From Intoshia linei (taxonomy: Eukaryota; Orthonectida; Rhopaluridae), in the NCBI GenBank assembly GCA_001642005.1, contig LWCA01000054.1, positions 1-64,000 on the forward strand: DNA of 64,000 bases, in the 5' to 3' direction. Made by a program: the position numbers and the translations under genes. Below the pieces are notes generated by a model, which was not told where the DNA came from, searched no databases, and was given only the letters and a program-made list of their open reading frames with translations. Of the stretch, positions 48,901 to 59,200 are shown piece after piece; positions within the stretch are counted from its first letter, which is position 1; each line of letters starts with the position of its first letter.

Positions 48901-50166
48901 ATTACATCTTGGGGTATTCTCAAAATCTATTTGAGATAAAACTTATAAATTAAATAAATAACGATAACAATGAAGTCTATTATGAAGGAAGTAAAAAATA
49001 AGGTCTGTGAAGGACTTAAATAATTTTTGGTCCCGCTTGATATCATTGATTATAAGTACATTGACAATATTAAAAACACGTCCGAATCACTTTATCTTAA
49101 TGAATTTTTTGTTGCTTCAAAAAATTTGAAATTCAGATTACTTTCAACGAATTGCATAAACAACATATTGTATATGGTGAAAGCAAAACTTGTAAATTAG
49201 ACATTCTATTGTATGAAGGAAGTTATTTTTTAAAAATAAATTGATATGTTGTCTATTTTTTGTTTAAAGTTTTTTCTTTCGAATACAAGCAGAAACTGCT
49301 TATATTCAAATTTTATTTAGTTAAAAATTTCACTGAAAATTTGTATTTCAGGGGTCTGCTTATAATCGAGAAAAGACAGTAGAAGTTGATGAGAAATTTT
49401 ACATACAGTATTATCTCAAATCTTGGAGACAACTCAACGGAGAGGACAACAAAAAATTAAAAATAGAATTTAAAAAAGCGATTTATTTTTTTCATTTAAG
49501 GGCTTGGGAAACTCTTCTTTAAAAAAAAAAGTCTTAAATATGTTAGTCTTATTAACATTAGTGTTGACAGTTGATAAAAATGTATAGATTAACTTTCATC
49601 AATCCTTTTGAGAAAAATTGGTAAATATAATTAATTAAAGACAATAATTCAAAACACGGCCAAATGAGCAGTGGTTACTGACCACTGTATAATGAAAAAA
49701 TAAAAAATCAACCTTAACAAATTCTTTTAATTTAGCACTAGGGTTATGAGAAGTAGTGACTACAATTTTTGGATCCGTTAAACCAGCGCATCTATATTCG
49801 TCATCGATTTCCGAGTTAATTTCTTAATAAAAATTAACAGTGAAATGAAAAAAAAACTTTTAGTATTATTATCTTCCCAATCGACGATATTTTTGAGCTT
49901 ATCGGCTTCGTCTTTAAGTTGGTGAGGTATTCTATCGCCACCTAATTTATTTTGATGAAAATTGAAAAATTTATAAAAAATTTAATGATTTGACAGTCGT
50001 CATAAAAATTTAAAAGCACCGTCAATGGCATCAGAAATTTTTTGTTTTTTAACATTCAGTAATTTTTTTTCTTGTTCAGCAGATTTACGGTAAATATACT
50101 CACGTCGTTCTCTGGCTTGTCTGCGTAGCTAAACAATATACAATTTTACCTAAAACATATTACCAT
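45940..50166 (-). CDS. IMP4: U3 snoRNP protein IMP4 (Brix domain)
   Basis: Component of the small-subunit processome; binds U3 snoRNA with IMP3/MPP10 for 18S rRNA processing. Nine exons (50164-50166, 50020-50128, 49858-49941, 49713-49822, 48563-48695, 46452-46606, 46312-46406, 46079-46146, 45940-46043) give 286 residues (human 291). Matches are collinear: LRRQARERREYIYRK, IDDEYRCAGLTDPKIVVTTS, LLFPTSQRINRGN, NGVTDLIFVHEHRG, GLVISHLPYGPTAYFTISNV, VMRHDI, NILKYLFPVPK, LMELGPRFEMKLYKIILGT, and the C-terminal KKRVFL. Exon 1 contributes only the ATG codon, followed by a 35-bp intron. Intron 4 carries a TIR element, and intron 5 a Helitron and a MITE. It converges with the coiled-coil gene (22 bp) and is divergent to PWP1 (85 bp). 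Confidence 0.95.
46797..48075. mobile_element. MITE-like repeat followed by a near-full Helitron in IMP4 intron 5
   Basis: 46797-47030 is a copy of the 'cagtgtcgaacctaccgta' repeat with an inverted match at its right end ('aactaggtaggttcagctg'). 47059-48075 is a minus-oriented Helitron: CTAG|T terminus at 47059 ('actagcttgactgttatgta'), the full body, and the GT-rich 5' tract near 48045 ('acacacacacacaaacaaaa'). The outermost TC end is altered (reads gtttactctt in place of ataagttagga). Confidence 0.62.
48741..49379. mobile_element. 639-bp TA-flanked element with near-perfect inverted repeats
   Basis: Left end CTGTCTTTTCTCGATTATAA and the exact inverted copy at the right end, both flanked by TA (48739-48740, 49380-49381). 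Identity runs about 22 bases and resumes after one mismatch ('g.ag'). A TA duplication and CTGTC-type ends fit a Tc1/mariner or pogo-like MITE. No transposase ORF is visible. Clean repeats imply recent activity. It lies in IMP4 intron 4. Confidence 0.75.
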
Positions 50167-50251
50167 ATGTCGATATAATATAATTAATTTGGTTACTATA
50201 TAAATGTAATTTAAATTGAAACTTTATTGGATTGTCACGAGTAAAATTTCA
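50167..50251. promoter_or_regulatory. 85-bp divergent promoter region IMP4/PWP1
   Basis: Only 85 bp separate the IMP4 ATG (minus strand) from the PWP1 ATG (plus strand). Both proteins act in ribosome biogenesis, so a shared bidirectional promoter is a reasonable inference. The sequence is AT-rich ('cgatataatataattaattt'); no named element is certain. Confidence 0.5.
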
Positions 50252-51349
50252 ATGAAGGTAATTCCAGATATTTGTTGGATAAAACAGGGCATACCAGAAG
50301 AACACCCAACTAAAATTTCTATTGATAAACAGTATAGTTCTGATTGCAGTGAAGAAGAGAATAGTATTTGTGATAGTGACAACTCATCTAATTCTAGTGA
50401 CGAAGATTTACAAGTTTTGGAAACTGACAATTTGTTGGTATTCCCTGTTGTAGAAGATTCATATCTTTTTAATTTACAAGTAGATGTTTATACTGGAGAT
50501 GATATTGATGATTTTTACTGTCATCATGATCATATGCTAGATTTTCACCCTCTTTGTATCGACAATTTACACTCTGATAATGGTAATTTTGTAGTTGTTG
50601 GAGGAAAGGATGGGTTTTTGCGATTATGGGATATCAATATTATAAATTCGGCTGAACCACAATTATACCTTGGTAAATCCGAAGAAAATGATGATTATTC
50701 TCCGACAAATGAAAATGCAACATTATGTGTCTCTGCTCATAAATCTGACGAAAACGTAGTTTGTAGTGGTCATCTTGATAATAAATTATGCGTTTGGGAT
50801 TTAAATGATTCAGAAAAACCAAAATTATCTGTTACAACCAAAGATAGTGTAACATGCATAGCTTGGATGAATAAATCAACAATCTTATTTGGTTGCGATA
50901 ATTCTACTATAGCATTACGCGATATCCGTGAAAAAAAAAGCAAATCTAAAACTAATTCCCAATTTTATAATCTGGACGGAGCCGTAGAATCTTTATTTTG
51001 TTGTTTTCATAACACAAATTCAATATTTGTGTGTACTAATAAAAATACAATGTATGAGATGGATACTAGAAATTTTAATAAACCCACTGAAAAATTAGAA
51101 TTGGTTCATTCTAAACTAATTTCTTCAATTAGTCAATTTCGTAGTTCACCTCATCACATTATTACCGCATCACACGATAAATCCGTTTCTCTGTGGGAAA
51201 TTAACGGCTTCAATAAAATTTATTCACAAAAATTAAACCTTGGCCGCATCACCTCTGTAAAGGAATCACCAGATAATGATTTAATATTTGCCGTTTCCGG
51301 TGAAAAATTTTACAAATTGTATGATATCAATAAATTTATTAATATATAA
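50252..51349 (+). CDS. PWP1: Periodic tryptophan protein 1 (WD40)
   Basis: WD40 chromatin/nucleolar protein needed for rRNA transcription and ribosome biogenesis. Single-exon frame of 365 residues (human 501). The start is the ATG at 50252, giving MKVIPDICWIKQGIPEEHP, which aligns with the family's VTCVAWVRCGVAKETPDKV; upstream codons in frame lack another ATG. An acidic segment (SDCSEEENSICDSDNSSNSS) follows, then DNLLVFPVVEDSYLFNLQVD, matching [20 protein letters not shown], then WD repeats: FVVVGGKDGFLRLWDINIIN, VVCSGHLDNKLCVWDL, ALRDIREKK and HIITASHDKSVSLWEI. EPQLYLG matches EPVFTLG. The poly-lysine insert and C-terminal tail of human PWP1 are missing. Unlike its neighbours it is intronless. 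Confidence 0.88.
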   Translation: MKVIPDICWIKQGIPEEHPTKISIDKQYSSDCSEEENSICDSDNSSNSSDEDLQVLETDNLLVFPVVEDSYLFNLQVDVYTGDDIDDFYCHHDHMLDFHPLCIDNLHSDNGNFVVVGGKDGFLRLWDINIINSAEPQLYLGKSEENDDYSPTNENATLCVSAHKSDENVVCSGHLDNKLCVWDLNDSEKPKLSVTTKDSVTCIAWMNKSTILFGCDNSTIALRDIREKKSKSKTNSQFYNLDGAVESLFCCFHNTNSIFVCTNKNTMYEMDTRNFNKPTEKLELVHSKLISSISQFRSSPHHIITASHDKSVSLWEINGFNKIYSQKLNLGRITSVKESPDNDLIFAVSGEKFYKLYDINKFINI

Positions 51350-51350
51350 A

Positions 51351-51497
51351 TTATTTCTTGTCGGACAGGAGTTCTAGCATTTCGTCTTTATTGGTTAATC
51401 TTTTATTTTTTAAGCTAAAATTCTCAAACTCTAATTGATACATCAATCCATCTTTTGGTTTTGCCAGCATTAAACCCTGTTGGCCTAAATTCATCAT
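51351..51497 (-). CDS. Small conserved-looking ORF, unknown function
   Basis: 48 codons, starting MMNLGQQGLMLAKPKDG and ending DEMLELLSDKK. Not recognised. Composition is balanced and charged rather than AT-driven (K, E, D, L, Q), unlike random ORFs here, and no longer in-frame extension exists because a TAA precedes the ATG. Its stop codon lies one base from the PWP1 stop on the opposite strand, so the two 3' UTRs must overlap. It could also be the last exon of a gene whose upstream exons I did not find. Confidence 0.4.
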   Translation of the reverse strand: MMNLGQQGLMLAKPKDGLMYQLEFENFSLKNKRLTNKDEMLELLSDKK

Positions 51498-51752
51498 TTA
51501 CAGTGCTATATGCTATATAGTATATATTTATACCCATGTTAACCATCCATTCACTATATTAGTTTACAACTCATAATCATTAATCAATTGACTACCACTG
51601 CATAATCAATGGTAGAAAACCGTTATATAATTTCATCAACTCAAATTAAAATTAAACGACTTTTTTTGTAATATCACTTCTAAAAGGATAAGTGGGTTGT
51701 TTATTCTTAATTAATTCATGCATGGATAGTTGACAAATTTAATTAAATCGTA

Positions 51753-52529
51753 TCAATTACTCAGATTTAAATTATCCCAATTTTCAAATTTTTGTTTTAT
51801 ATGATTTTCAAATATATATTTTGAGCCATAGTGCCATACAAAAGTAAACATTAAAAGTCGTGGCACAAAGTTAAACCAAAAGTAAGGTTGGGCATTAAAT
51901 CTTCTTTTCATAACCGTATTTATCGAATGATCTCTGTTTAATTGTATATAAATAAACTTGTATTCAATTTGTATTTTATTATGTATTAGCCTAATGGGAA
52001 AATCCAATCGAAAAGTAATTTCTGAATTAAAAGCATATTTATATGGAATAACTGTCCCACCTAAAAAAAGAATTTGAGATTGTCCATTATAAAATTTTTC
52101 CAAAAAAAAACTTGTAAAATTAGTTTTCGCTGTAAATTTGTATTTAGATATAATTAAATCAACAAACGTCGGATTCATTATCGAATCAACTATAGTAGAT
52201 AAATAATGGAAATTAAATAAATAATTATCAAATTTTGGATGAACCACAATTAAATATAAATTTGGATCTATGTATTGTATTTTTAGAATTTGTTCTAAAG
52301 GGGTATTTACAAAAGGCAATTCACCAACTCGACGTATTGCTTTCACAAATTTTCCTGTGGTAGGTATCAAAAGTTTAACTTTATAATCAAAAATTATATT
52401 TTATTTTTTTGCATTATGATATTCAAGTTTGTAATCCAAAATGCTTTCACCAAATTCATTTTTCAATACACATTTTTTTAATTTTTCTTTTTTTTTCCAA
52501 CTAAATCCCAAGGCAGTCAAAATTACCAT
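51753..52529 (-). CDS. Unrecognised protein, possible TMEM231-like
   Basis: Two exons (52451-52529, 51753-52378) with a gtgaaag donor give 234 residues. The second is a clean 205-codon frame. Near the C-terminus FNAQPYFWFNFVPRLLMFTF is followed by a hydrophobic stretch and YIFENHIKQ, resembling the end of TMEM231 (YQPGFWEMVKFAW ... FVFQNQVV), a ciliary transition-zone protein with two membrane helices. The middle has SQILFLGGTVIPYKYAF. The N-terminal membrane helix expected for TMEM231 is absent; a Helitron fragment begins just upstream (52550), which could have cut off or separated an earlier exon. The identification is weak. Confidence 0.45.
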
Positions 52530-52549
52530 TAATTGTCCGAATTGAATTA

Positions 52550-53100
52550 ATATGAATACTAAAATGCTTTTTTGACCGTGAAGTCGTCACTTATTCGGAT
52601 TGAAATTTTTTGTGTATGTTAACAGGATACAACTGTACAACTTGTAAATTTTTTGAAATTCTAGGGCTGTTTTCATTAAAAAAAGAAGGGTAATCTGTGG
52701 TTTTGATCGTGAAAATTATCTTTTTTTATGTTTCTATTTATGATAATCTTGATGAACAGTTTAAAAATTATCCCAGAATTTATGCATAAAAAAATTTTAA
52801 GACATGTTTCATTTTTAAAACAAAGGGTAATTTGTGGTTTTGACCATAAAGGTATACGTTTCTGAAGCTGATATTAACGATAATGTTGATGATTTTAAAA
52901 CGCGTTCCAGAATGTATGCTTCATTATATTTTTAGGCTGATTTGTTTTTAAACAAAAGGGAAATTGGGTTTTTGACCGTGAAGGACTCAAATTCTGAAAC
53001 TGAAAAATAAATAAAAACACGTCCTGGTAAAAACTGCATTAGAAATTTGGTTTTTTAAATCCTACGACTGTCAATTTTCTAACTAAATGGAATTCAAAAA
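52550..53100 (-). mobile_element. Helitron body fragment between two divergent genes
   Basis: Repeated internal units about 130 bp apart (ttgaccgtgaagtcgtcact at about 52572, tttgatcgtgaaaattatc at about 52701, tttgaccataaaggtatac at about 52838, tttttgaccgtgaaggactc at about 52971). Both termini are missing. It occupies most of the spacer between the possible TMEM231-like gene and LTN1. Confidence 0.58.
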
Positions 53101-53232
53101 TGTACGTGTAAGTAAAAAATAGAACCACAAGGTGACTAATTTGAAATTAAGTTTATTGGTGTGTAAAACTTGATTTTAAATTATTTTATATTAGTTGTTA
53201 ATATTTTAAAAACATTGTAAAAATATCAATTG

Positions 53233-56200
53233 ATGCAAAATAATTCTAATCTACCTCCAGACATTCAAGGAATCATAAAACAAATTGAAACAAAATCACA
53301 CGTGACCAAACAAAAGGTAGTTTAAAATATGTAAGTTAATGAACTCATGTACTTGAAATGTATTGTTGATAATAGAATATATATACTATTAATTTAAATT
53401 AAATTACAATGTATATTTTTAATTAGTAATGTAGGCCTTGGAAAAATTGGAATTGAACCTGAAATGTATCATAAAAGATGAATCACATATAATTAAATTT
53501 TTGCACACATGGTCGAATCTTTTTCGAAAATATTTATTTGTATAATTGTACCTTAATACTTTGTAAGTCATAAAAATATTTAGTGTGATAATGCAGCAAC
53601 TATTCTTGCTTTGTTACAAGTTCATAAACACTTGTGTCTATATATCGGCAAAGACATTGTAAAAATTTTGAAATATATTATCGGCTATTGGTTTATAAGC
53701 TTTCAATCTTCCAACAAGACAGTCTCAACATTATCTTTAAATATTTTTGTCGATACATTTAAAACCACTGAAAATCGAAAAAATTTGTTTATCAAATATT
53801 ACAAGGATATTTTGAAAGATATTGAAATTATTTGTAATATTCAAAATTTGGAAAAGTGTCGGTATCATTTATTGTTTAAAATTATTAACATTAAATTATC
53901 ATTTTAGATTAAAATGTGATAGAGATGAAATCATTTCTTTCAGTTTTGTTTCTTTTTTAGTTTTATTTGAAAAATGCCAATTATATTTTAAACAAACATG
54001 TGATTTCGATATTTTTGTCTCTACCTTTCGCAAAATTGATGCTAATAAAATTGTAAATGTTAAGATTGTACAGGTTTGTTTATTTTTATTATAATTTACA
54101 TTTTTAATTTTCTATCATTACAGAAATTTCCATTGTCTATCACTAATTTGGTTTATATTGTTAAAGAATTTTACAATATACATGGCCATTTTTTGGAAAA
54201 TGCATATAATCATGAAAATTTTGTCAAGAGTGTTTCCGTCATTTTTCTCAATTCTACAAATATCAATCTTTTATCTTTTTTTTTTAAATTTATCATATCA
54301 ATTGAAAAACAAGTATTTTTAATGTTGATTTTATTCATTTTCAAAAAAGGGAAAGGACTCAATATTGATATCAGATTTTAAAACTTTCATAGGCAAAGTT
54401 ATCAGAGTTAATGAACCGAAATTATTTAATTTATTCGCCAAAGAAGTGTCAGAATGTGCTAAAAAAGATATTGAAATTATAGAACTGGTATACAATATGT
54501 CGCTGGAGATTTTATTTGGGTAAATATTTTTATAACATTGTAAAATGAACTACATTGTAGTAAATTTTATTGTAGAGATTTTTAAAAGACACTTGACACT
54601 TTTTTAAGTGTTTTAGAGTATTTTATTGGTGAAAACTTTTACCTGGTCAAATGCGACATAGTGCACTGGGGTTGGCAATTTTTCGATAAAATATTGATAA
54701 ACAAATTATGTAGCCATGTTATTAAATTATGGACTTAAGAGCTGAAATTTGATTTAGAAATATGAATCTTTTATGTTCTAATTTTGGAAAAAGCAAGGGT
54801 CATTTTTCAAACATTTCCTCGATCCCTTCTCCGCAGTGGTCGCGGTTACGATAGGTTCGGATCTAATCAAATTACTACCATTTAAAATACTTTTATCGAT
54901 AAATTTTGATGGTTTGTCAACCCTATTCGACTCTGATCAGTATGTATGTTTATGACAACTAATATGCTGTATTTTTACTTTTTTAAATTTTTTCGTTTTA
55001 TCAATGTTTAAAATTATATATTTCCATTATAGATCTGATCAAATTAAATTTATCACCCGAAATATACAATTGAAATTATTTCTTTATATAATAGTGAATT
55101 TGTCTAATGCAATTTTTTCACTTGATGGCAATTCTAATGACTCAAAATGTATTGAAATGTTGAATACGGTATTTTTTAAAATTTATTTTGTAATTTTCGC
55201 ATTGTTTACTCATTTCTGAAGCATATTTTTAATTGTATATTGCTTGAGATTTGGAATAGACTCCTGATTATTCGAAAATTTGAAAAAACGATTTTCAAGT
55301 AATGGAAAATATATCGAATTTTAGATAAAACTTGGATAAAATCTCCACAATATAAATATATAGGGTATTAATCTTCAGGTGTATCAAGTAAAAGTTGCTC
55401 AAAATGTATGTGTCTGTGTGTTATCAATTATTTAGAAAATTATTAATTCTAGAAATATAAAAAACGAAATTCTAAAGTTATGTTTTTAGTGCATTAATTA
55501 AGTTAAATTTCACTCAGAAATTTACTGCTTTACGGACAAAAATTTAATTAACAGATTTTTTTAAAATGAAAAAACTAAGTGTCCTTTTATTTGAAAAAAT
55601 AAAAATGCTTATAGTTGTATTGTAAAAAAAGTTTATACCATAAAATTTGTATATTCACCGTCAAAAATACAAATTAAACGTCAGACGTTAAATTCAAGTT
55701 TGACGTGTAAATACATTGTGTATCATACATTTAAATAAATATTTAAATACGTTGTTTTCGTGTTAAAAATACATAATTGACGTATTTTTTAACTTTAAAA
55801 AATCTACACCTTAAAAATTAAATTTACAATTAATTTATAAGATTATAAGAAAAAAATCATAAATCAAATGAATTCCATGAGTAAACAAGGTTCACCGAGC
55901 ATAGATTTGATGGACATATTTAATCATAGATTTTGCTAATTAATGATATTATTGATTTTTTGAACAATTTTGTAGGTTCCTTTAAGGAAAATTTTTTTAA
56001 TCTAATTTTTAAAGATTTGAAGATAATATTGGTCCCAAAATTGGGTAAAATTTGTAAGGTATAATTGTTAGTTAAAAATATATTTCTGTTTGTTCCAGTT
56101 TAGTTAATAAAGTAAGAGGAATCGTGTTGTAAAAATTCTATATTTCTATAACAGTTTTCGATAGTGTTGTTTTATCGCAAATTTTATTTCAAAAACCCCA

Positions 56201-59200
56201 ATTATCCTTTTTTTTAAATTTATCAATATTATGATAATTTTCAATTTCAAAATCTTATATCTTCACGGCCAAAACCACAACCTTTTTTGTCAAAATTAAG
56301 AATGTCCTAGAATTTTATGCAAATTATAAATTCTGGGATGGTTTTTAAATTCATAAGTATTATCATAAATGAAAACTTAAAAAAGAATCATTTTCATATT
56401 TAAAACCAGATTACATTTTTTTACAAATGAAGACAGACCTAGAATTTTAAAAAAAGTTACTGATGATACAGTTATATCGAGTTAACTCACACAAAAATTT
56501 TCAATCTGAAAAAGTGACGATTTCACGGTCAAAAAAACACTTTAGTATTCATTTTTTTTATTTTGCTACTATTTTATTAAAACAAAAAATTTGAAATAAT
56601 GAACGTTCCTACAATTAAAAAAAAATTATTCTGATGTAGCATATTCTAGTTGATATAGATACAAAATCTCAATCCCAGAAATCTACGCATTCCCAGTGAA
56701 AAATAACTTACTATGTTACATTTAATGGTTTTCAAATATCTGAATTAAAAATGAAAATATTTTACAATTTCAAAAAAAATGTGCATTGAACGTCTACACA
56801 TTTCCAATAGATATAGATGCACGGAAATATCATAAATTCATTGCTTGGGCTTTTTTCATTGGTTTTTATAATTTATTATTTAAATTTAAATTAAAATATA
56901 TCCAATTTTTATTTTTTAATACTTGACGACCAAATGTACAAATTACCCTTTGCTTTAAAAATGAAAAAAGTCGGAAAATTTCAATAATTAATATTTTAAA
57001 ATATAGTGAAAACAATACAATTATTGTTACAACCCTAAAAAATCGTCATAAATAGCATGAACTCTAAAAAAAATAAAATTGTAAATCTACATATTGATTT
57101 CTCCAAAAATTATAATTTGGTAAAATATTTTCAGTGTTCTTTTTGATTAATAAGAATTATTTTTAATCAATAATGGATTCATCCCTTTTAAACATATTTT
57201 TTGGATGAAGGAATTGTCCGTTTTGTACCAAATTACCAAAGGTATATTTCAATTTACCATAAGCTTTGCCTGTTTTTGAAAATCAGAAAAAGTGTAGCAA
57301 TGTTAAAAAAACTAAAGGAATCAATTTATAATACTGAAACCCAGATTTCTGTAATTCAATCATGTACTTTAAATTCTTTAAATTTTTTTTCGAAAAGAGT
57401 AAATAGAACATTCATCTTTTCACCGGTCAAGGTGTAACTTTGTGAGATTGAATATTTTGTATGTGTTAACTGAAAATAACTAATATTATCTGTGATGTTT
57501 TTTTAAATTGTAGGGCTATAAATTCCGAAATAATAAAAATGAAAAAAATTCCGAAGGAATGAATTATATCGATTTTCACCCATATTTCTTTATTGGAAAT
57601 GTGTAGACGTTCAATACACATTTTTTGATAAAATTGTAGGATCAATATTTTCAATTTTTATTTTAAATTTAAATTGGTTTTTATCATTTTTTGAAAATAA
57701 GGAATAATTTGGGATAATAATAGTTTTGACTGAGAAGATATACGTTTTTGAGGTTGAAATTTATGAAAATATTTATGATTTTCAAAACTATCATATTTTA
57801 TGTTTTGTAAATTTTGGGAGCCATTTAATTTAAAAAAAAGGGTATTTTAGGATTTTGATCATGAAGATTCAAGTTTATGAGATTGAAATTTACGATAACA
57901 TTAATTATTTCAAAAATTGTGTTATAATTGGTATTTTGAAAACTTTACGCCTTGTATTTTTTTGAATAAATGTTTACAAACAGGTATATATTTGGCTGAA
58001 TTACTTTATATAAGTTAGGATTTGTATGAGACTATTGAAAATGATTTACCCACATCTAGTGAGTTATATATAATTATAAAATTTTCAAAATATGAAACAC
58101 CCTAATAGGCCTTTTTAAAATTTAAATTTTAGCTAATGTGGACATTTGTGCAGATTTTGATTGATAATTATAACGAACTAAAATTTATTGAAGCTATATT
58201 ACAAGTTCAATATTCTGGAAACGTTATTTATTTAATTATATCCCATATATACATGAGGATTATGACGTCATATACGTATACTTTTAATGATAATTCAAAA
58301 GATGATAAAGACTTGAGGTATGATTATTTGCGAGAAATGAAATGTATGATTACAAGATATGCCATTGATTCTAAATATATACTTGATAAAGGAAATTTTG
58401 ATGCATTATGTCCCAGTTCAAAAAAAGCGTTTACCAATCAATTGACAGAAATTTACATTCAATTAAAAACAGAAAACCAATTGGAATGTAGTAAAATTGA
58501 ACATGTGCAATACGAGAAAATTAATTATCAATGCGCGTCTCTTTCACATGCGTTGACCTCTGTTGAAATATATACTTGTATGAAAATTTTAAAAGATTTA
58601 CAAAAACCGATATACCAATTTTTAAATAAAATGGACGATGAATTTGACAATACTATATGCTTAAACAAATTAATTTCAAATTTAAACATTTTATACATGA
58701 ATTTGTGTGTTTCAAAAATTAGAAACTATTTATCTGTATATCAAACTTTTTTAAAGGATCCTCTTAATTTTTATTTGTTCAAGTTTTTACTTGACCAAAA
58801 ACATATAGTTTGGTTTTTTAGAAACATGTTTGAAGAAAATCTTGATATTGATCATTATCTGTTTACTAGATTGTTGTTTCCATTTTTTGTAAATGTTTAT
58901 ATGGACGACGCATCACGATTCTACACTGCATTTGATTCACGTTGTAGCGTCTTTGCAAGTATGTTTGTTATTAAATTTTCAACAGATGAAAAAAATGACA
59001 AAATTTCAAAACCAGTAATATTCGAAAAAATAAAAAATATATTTGAAAATCAAAATTTCCAATACCTATTCAATAATTTCATACAGTTTAATAACCATTT
59101 GAATATAGATACTTTTAAAATATACGCCATTCCTATATATACATGTCTATATTATTATTCTGTTAATTTACCAAAATTTGTTGAATTATTTGTGACGATA

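Noticed and set aside
50216-50251. Upstream in-frame extension of PWP1 beginning at a TTG codon
   Set aside because: Nuclear genes of animals start at ATG almost without exception; the ATG at 50252 aligns with the family N-terminus, and the 12 extra codons match nothing.
57201-57437. 78-codon frame in LTN1 intron 7
   Set aside because: The sequence belongs to Helitron-related repeats and has no splice or homology support.
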